From Clostridia bacterium (GTDB taxonomy: Bacteria > Bacillota > Clostridia > Oscillospirales > CAG-272): a DNA stretch of 5,188 nt. Shown piece after piece: positions 5,142 to 5,188 of this stretch. The notes beneath the pieces are model-generated. The model made no database searches and was not told where the DNA came from. It worked only from the letters and a program-made list of their open reading frames with translations. The stretch covers positions 1-5,188 of the forward strand of contig JAGCYR010000119.1 in assembly GCA_017960705.1 (NCBI GenBank), given 5' to 3'. The position numbers were made by a program, and so were the translations under genes. The stretch's first letter is position 1; each line of letters begins with the position of its first letter.

Positions 5142-5188
5142 TTAGAGAAGGTGATAGAGGAGAACCGTCGCAAGTCCCGCCACCATCA
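5142..5188 (-). CDS. Second copy of the small membrane protein, C-terminal part only (5' end beyond window)
   Basis: Read on the - strand, the last 47 bases encode MVAGLATVLLYHLL and a TAA stop (5144-5142), preceded by two bases of a further codon that fit the Leu found at that place in the + strand copy. It equals the last 14 residues of the product at 4993-5100 except Gln to His at the third residue from the end. The Leu at position 26 of the + copy is coded CTT instead of CTG. Both nucleotide changes are at third codon positions, as expected for two translated paralogues. An internal ATG exists at 5186-5184, but by homology the gene should extend about 60 nt beyond the window. Confidence 0.65.
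   Translation of the reverse strand, partial: MVAGLATVLLYHLL

Larger units (their letters stand above)
5054..5188. repeat. Large inverted repeat: 3' ends of two convergent copies of the small membrane-protein gene
   Basis: Bases 5054-5100 and the reverse complement of 5142-5188 match at 45 of 47 positions. The mismatches are at 5070/5172 and 5091/5151. The arms flank the terminator hairpin at 5104-5138, so the whole segment is an almost continuous palindrome centred near 5121, with only a 3- versus 4-nt asymmetry between arms and terminator. The right arm is cut by the window edge, so the true length is unknown. Confidence 0.95.

Noticed and set aside
1..5188. CRISPR arrays, tRNA or rRNA genes, insertion sequences, phage or defence genes
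   Set aside because: No direct-repeat arrays, tRNA cloverleaf, transposase-like or defence-like product was seen. The window is mainly housekeeping genes.

Overview
The window is moderately high in GC and looks like the chromosome of a Firmicute, most likely an uncultured member of the Clostridia. The evidence is an S-box (SAM-I) riboswitch with a Gram-positive style terminator/antiterminator in front of metK, a RecD2-type helicase without RecB/RecC partners, strong AAAGGAG-type ribosome binding sites, a sigma-A-like TATAAT promoter and an MreB-family protein. No lineage can be named from the sequence alone. All confidently called genes except the last partial one are on the + strand.

Layout. 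Positions 1-109 are the 3' part of a SAM-I riboswitch aptamer (its 5' end lies outside the window), followed by an intrinsic terminator and a mutually exclusive antiterminator. metK (121-1308), the SAM synthetase the switch would control, follows. Positions 1309-1531 hold a small hairpin and a possible small single-pass membrane protein (1330-1569, uncertain). recD2 (1532-3778) is complete with all helicase motifs. The 130-bp gap after recD2 contains a good promoter, a palindrome covering its -35 element, a leader hairpin and a strong ribosome binding site for an MreB/actin-like gene (3909-4937). The motifs of that protein suggest it has lost the ATPase residues. A 35-residue single-pass membrane protein gene (4993-5100) follows with its own good ribosome binding site, then a strong, probably bidirectional terminator (5104-5138).

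The most unusual feature is the right edge. The last 47 bases are a near-perfect inverted copy (45/47) of the 3' end of the 35-residue gene. They encode the C-terminus of a second copy on the - strand that converges on the same terminator. The two differences are both at third codon positions, which fits two real, diverging paralogous genes better than a fold-back assembly artefact, but the copy runs off the window.

Functionally this is mostly housekeeping: SAM synthesis under SAM feedback, DNA repair/helicase activity, and a cell-shape-type cytoskeletal homologue. The degenerate actin homologue and the convergent pair of micro-membrane-protein genes are the parts worth a closer look.
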